Assembly (NCBI GenBank): GCA_030042955.1
Contig: JASHYQ010000087.1
Span: 1 to 6,635 of the forward strand
Reading direction: 5' to 3'
Source of the DNA: Thermoplasmata archaeon
GTDB lineage: Archaea > Thermoplasmatota > Thermoplasmata > Lutacidiplasmatales > UBA184
DNA length: 6,635 nucleotides
Shown here: positions 5,295 to 6,635 of the stretch, piece after piece
How the letters are laid out: each line of letters starts with the position of its first letter
Numbering within the stretch: position 1 is the first letter of the stretch
Translations under genes and position numbers: made by a program
Notes under the pieces: generated by a model
Told to the model about the DNA's origin: nothing
Database searches by the model: none
Seen by the model: the letters and a program-made list of their open reading frames with translations, nothing else

Positions 5295-6032
5295 ATGCCC
5301 AACGATGGGTACCTAGACAAGAGCGTGCACTGGAAAGTGCGGAGCGGCCAACTTGCCTTCGCGGAGCCGACGCACGGCGAAGTAGCGGAAGCGATCCTCG
5401 ACTGCGGACTCGCGACCGAGGTCGGCCAGAGGCTGGGATCTGGAAAGGAGGCCGACGTCTACCTCTGTCGCGATCGGAATCGGCTCCTGGTCGTCAAGAC
5501 CTACCGTCAGTACCGTACCTCCCACACCGGCGGTCGACCGGTCAAGCTCGAGTCGATGGGGCAGCGAGCCCTTCGGGAGCTCGAGCTCCTCGGCTACGCG
5601 TGGGAAGGGGGGGCTCGCGTCCCGAAGCCAGGTCGCCGGGTCGAGAACATGTTCTCGATGCAGTACCTCGGGACGGCAGAAGCGGTCGCGCCGATGCTCC
5701 AGCACGCGGTCCTTCGGGACCCGGGGCTGTTTCTTCAGCGTACCATCGATGGCATCGAGGGACTCGCCGAAGCCGGCATCGTGCACTCCGACCTGAGCCC
5801 GTTCAACATCCTTGTCCATGACGACCAGCCGTGGTACATCGATCTCGCCGCCGGCATTCGGGTGGATCGCTTGGGCGCGCCCCCCTGGGTGCGTTTGAAC
5901 GAGGCCTTTCGGGCTCTTGAGCGGGGAGCCGAAGTGCTGGCTCGGTACTTCCGAAAGTATGGCCTTACCCTCGACCGCGCAGACCTCATGAACCGCGCCC
6001 GAACCAAGATCGACCTCTTCCGCCTCGGATGA
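5295..6032 (+). CDS. RIO-type serine/threonine protein kinase, RIO1-like
   Basis: This is a 245-residue atypical protein kinase. RIO kinases bind ATP and act in small-subunit ribosome maturation in archaea and eukaryotes. Visible features are the nucleotide loop GSGKEADVY (48-56), the ATP-anchoring Lys68 in VVKTYR, a flexible loop with RTSHTGGRP (74-82), hinge MQYLG (122-126), catalytic HSDLSPFN (164-171, with Asp166 and Asn171), and the metal-binding Asp183 in IDLAAG. The C-terminal LERGAEVLARYFRKYGLTLD matches the end of RIO1-like domains. There is no RIO2-type winged helix; only about 45 residues precede the loop. The usual IDxxQ motif is IDLAA here, so Gln is replaced by Ala186. The HxDLSxYN Tyr is Phe170. 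These changes suggest a divergent lineage-specific RIO, possibly a second copy beside a canonical one. The start is the ATG at 5295; it is not preceded by a strong ribosome-binding site. Confidence 0.88.
   Translation: MPNDGYLDKSVHWKVRSGQLAFAEPTHGEVAEAILDCGLATEVGQRLGSGKEADVYLCRDRNRLLVVKTYRQYRTSHTGGRPVKLESMGQRALRELELLGYAWEGGARVPKPGRRVENMFSMQYLGTAEAVAPMLQHAVLRDPGLFLQRTIDGIEGLAEAGIVHSDLSPFNILVHDDQPWYIDLAAGIRVDRLGAPPWVRLNEAFRALERGAEVLARYFRKYGLTLDRADLMNRARTKIDLFRLG
5641..5658. repeat. 18-base perfect palindrome inside the RIO gene
   Basis: TCGAGAACATGTTCTCGA is identical to its reverse complement over all 18 bases and has no spacer. It encodes V-E-N-M-F-S-M of the RIO kinase just before its hinge. 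A perfect 18-base palindrome is expected only a few hundredths of a time in a random window of this length, but a coding origin is still the simplest explanation. It could be a binding site for a dimeric protein. Confidence 0.55.
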
Positions 6033-6092
6033 ACAGCGTACCCCTTGGTTCGGAGCAGGTCATCCTCTTCCCGGGACACCTTCGAGCAGGTG

Positions 6093-6097
6093 TTATT
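6093..6097 (+). promoter_or_regulatory. Putative TATA box of the YciI-like gene
   Basis: TTATT in GGTGTTATTGGCC is centred 26 bases before the GTG at 6121. It is the most A/T-rich spot between the RIO stop and the YciI start and has the spacing of an archaeal leaderless promoter. An AGGAAGG at 6104-6110 could instead be a ribosome-binding site, but it lies 10 bases from the start codon. Confidence 0.4.
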
Positions 6098-6120
6098 GGC
6101 CGCAGGAAGGTCGCGCGGCT

Positions 6121-6453
6121 GTGCCGCTCTTCGTCGTGCTGAACGAACAGGGACCGAGCTGGGTGCAGGGAACGCCGATGCGCAGCCAGGCGCTGTGGGC
6201 GGAGCACGCTCAGTTCGTCAATCGTCTCGTGGCGGACCGGGTCATCCTGCTGGCGGGGCCGCTCGGCGGAGCTCCTCAGCATCGTGCCCTTCTGATCGTT
6301 CAAGCAGCATCGGAGCGAGAGGTCGATATCCTCCTGGCTGGGGACCCTTGGGTGCGCTCAGGCATCCTGGTCACGCGCAGCATCGAGCCATGGCAGATTC
6401 TCGCGAGCCACGACCTCCTTGGGTCGATCCTCGCCGAGCTGACCCCCCACTGA
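6121..6453 (+). CDS. YciI-like (YCII-related domain) protein
   Basis: This 110-residue cytoplasmic protein has the YciI/DGPF-type ferredoxin-like fold. The biochemical role of most members is unknown; some relatives are linked to dehalogenation of aromatic compounds. Typical family positions are present: an N-terminal strand FVVLNEQGPSW (4-14), WAEHAQFVNRLV (26-37) with the conserved His29, LLAGPLGG (43-50), the edge strand ALLIVQA (56-62), DPW at 75-77, and GILVTRSIEPW (81-91). Length and order match a complete single-domain protein. The start is GTG, chosen because homologues begin just before this strand and because TTATT lies 26 bases upstream. It lies 88 bases after the RIO gene on the same strand and may also be read from it. 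AHSA1/SRPBCC and YciI genes are frequent neighbours elsewhere, and both types occur in this window. Confidence 0.84.
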   Translation: MPLFVVLNEQGPSWVQGTPMRSQALWAEHAQFVNRLVADRVILLAGPLGGAPQHRALLIVQAASEREVDILLAGDPWVRSGILVTRSIEPWQILASHDLLGSILAELTPH

Positions 6454-6635
6454 CAGTCTCGGTGCAACCCCTGCTACACCCTTACCGGATGCAGGCGAAA
6501 GACCGATCATGAATCTTAGCGGCGGAGGGACTCCGTTGCTGGTCTAGCAGCATCCGCGAGTGGAAGCAGTGCCCCTCGGCCGGCTCCCCAACTCCAGGGC
6601 CACCGCAGTCCGTCACAGGGTGGAGTAGCTACCAC
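6454..6635. other. No gene recognised at right edge
   Basis: The last 182 bases hold no supported gene. Two small hairpins stand next to each other: CGGAG-GGA-CTCCG at 6523-6535 and TGCTG-GTCTAG-CAGCA at 6537-6552. They lie about 70-100 bases after the YciI stop and could be part of a 3' end or a small RNA, but no poly-T run follows, so I do not call a terminator. All frames in this stretch are short and without motif, and no tRNA fold could be made. Confidence 0.4.

Noticed and set aside
1..6635. A new multi-gene defence, toxin-antitoxin or mobile system
   Set aside because: Genes are single, in mixed orientations, with separate promoters and mostly housekeeping-type or general families. 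No transposase, nuclease, integrase, CRISPR repeat or paired small ORFs were seen.

Overview
The window looks like chromosomal DNA of a GC-rich archaeon, most likely a member of the Thermoplasmata. Three things point this way. A RIO-type protein kinase is encoded at 5295-6032. A large secreted protein at 793-2247 is built of tandem 'F-x-E-T-G-L-x-x-G-x-x-W-S-V' units, a repeat style I associate with Thermoplasmata surface proteins. Several start codons have a short A/T-rich box centred about 25-28 bases upstream, the spacing expected for archaeal leaderless transcripts. The lineage is an inference, since the window has no rRNA or marker gene to confirm it.

Layout, left to right. 1-184 has no recognisable gene. 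On the minus strand follow an SRPBCC/AHSA1-type ligand-binding protein (185-652) and, upstream of it, the five-repeat secreted protein (793-2247). A 357-base divergent spacer (2248-2604) separates these from a plus-strand GNAT acetyltransferase (2605-3096), which converges with a minus-strand squalene-cyclase-like alpha/alpha-toroid protein (3143-4123). A second divergent spacer leads to a plus-strand HAD-family hydrolase (4299-5012). Next comes a 282-base gap that appears to hold, on the minus strand, a frameshifted remnant of the C-terminal end of an old yellow enzyme-type NADH:flavin oxidoreductase. The right end has the RIO kinase (5295-6032), a YciI-like protein (6121-6453) and 182 bases without a recognisable gene.

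The genes do not form an obvious pathway or long operon. Most are single genes with their own promoters, facing in different directions. AHSA1-type and YciI-type proteins are small alpha/beta barrel-like folds often found near each other in other genomes, but here they are about 5.5 kb apart. I see no insertion sequence, CRISPR array, toxin-antitoxin pair, tRNA or phage gene, and no convincing new multi-gene system. The observations most worth checking are the flavin-oxidoreductase remnant, the leaderless promoter pattern, an 18-base perfect palindrome inside the RIO gene, the altered active-site motifs of the HAD and RIO proteins, and the architecture of the repeat protein.
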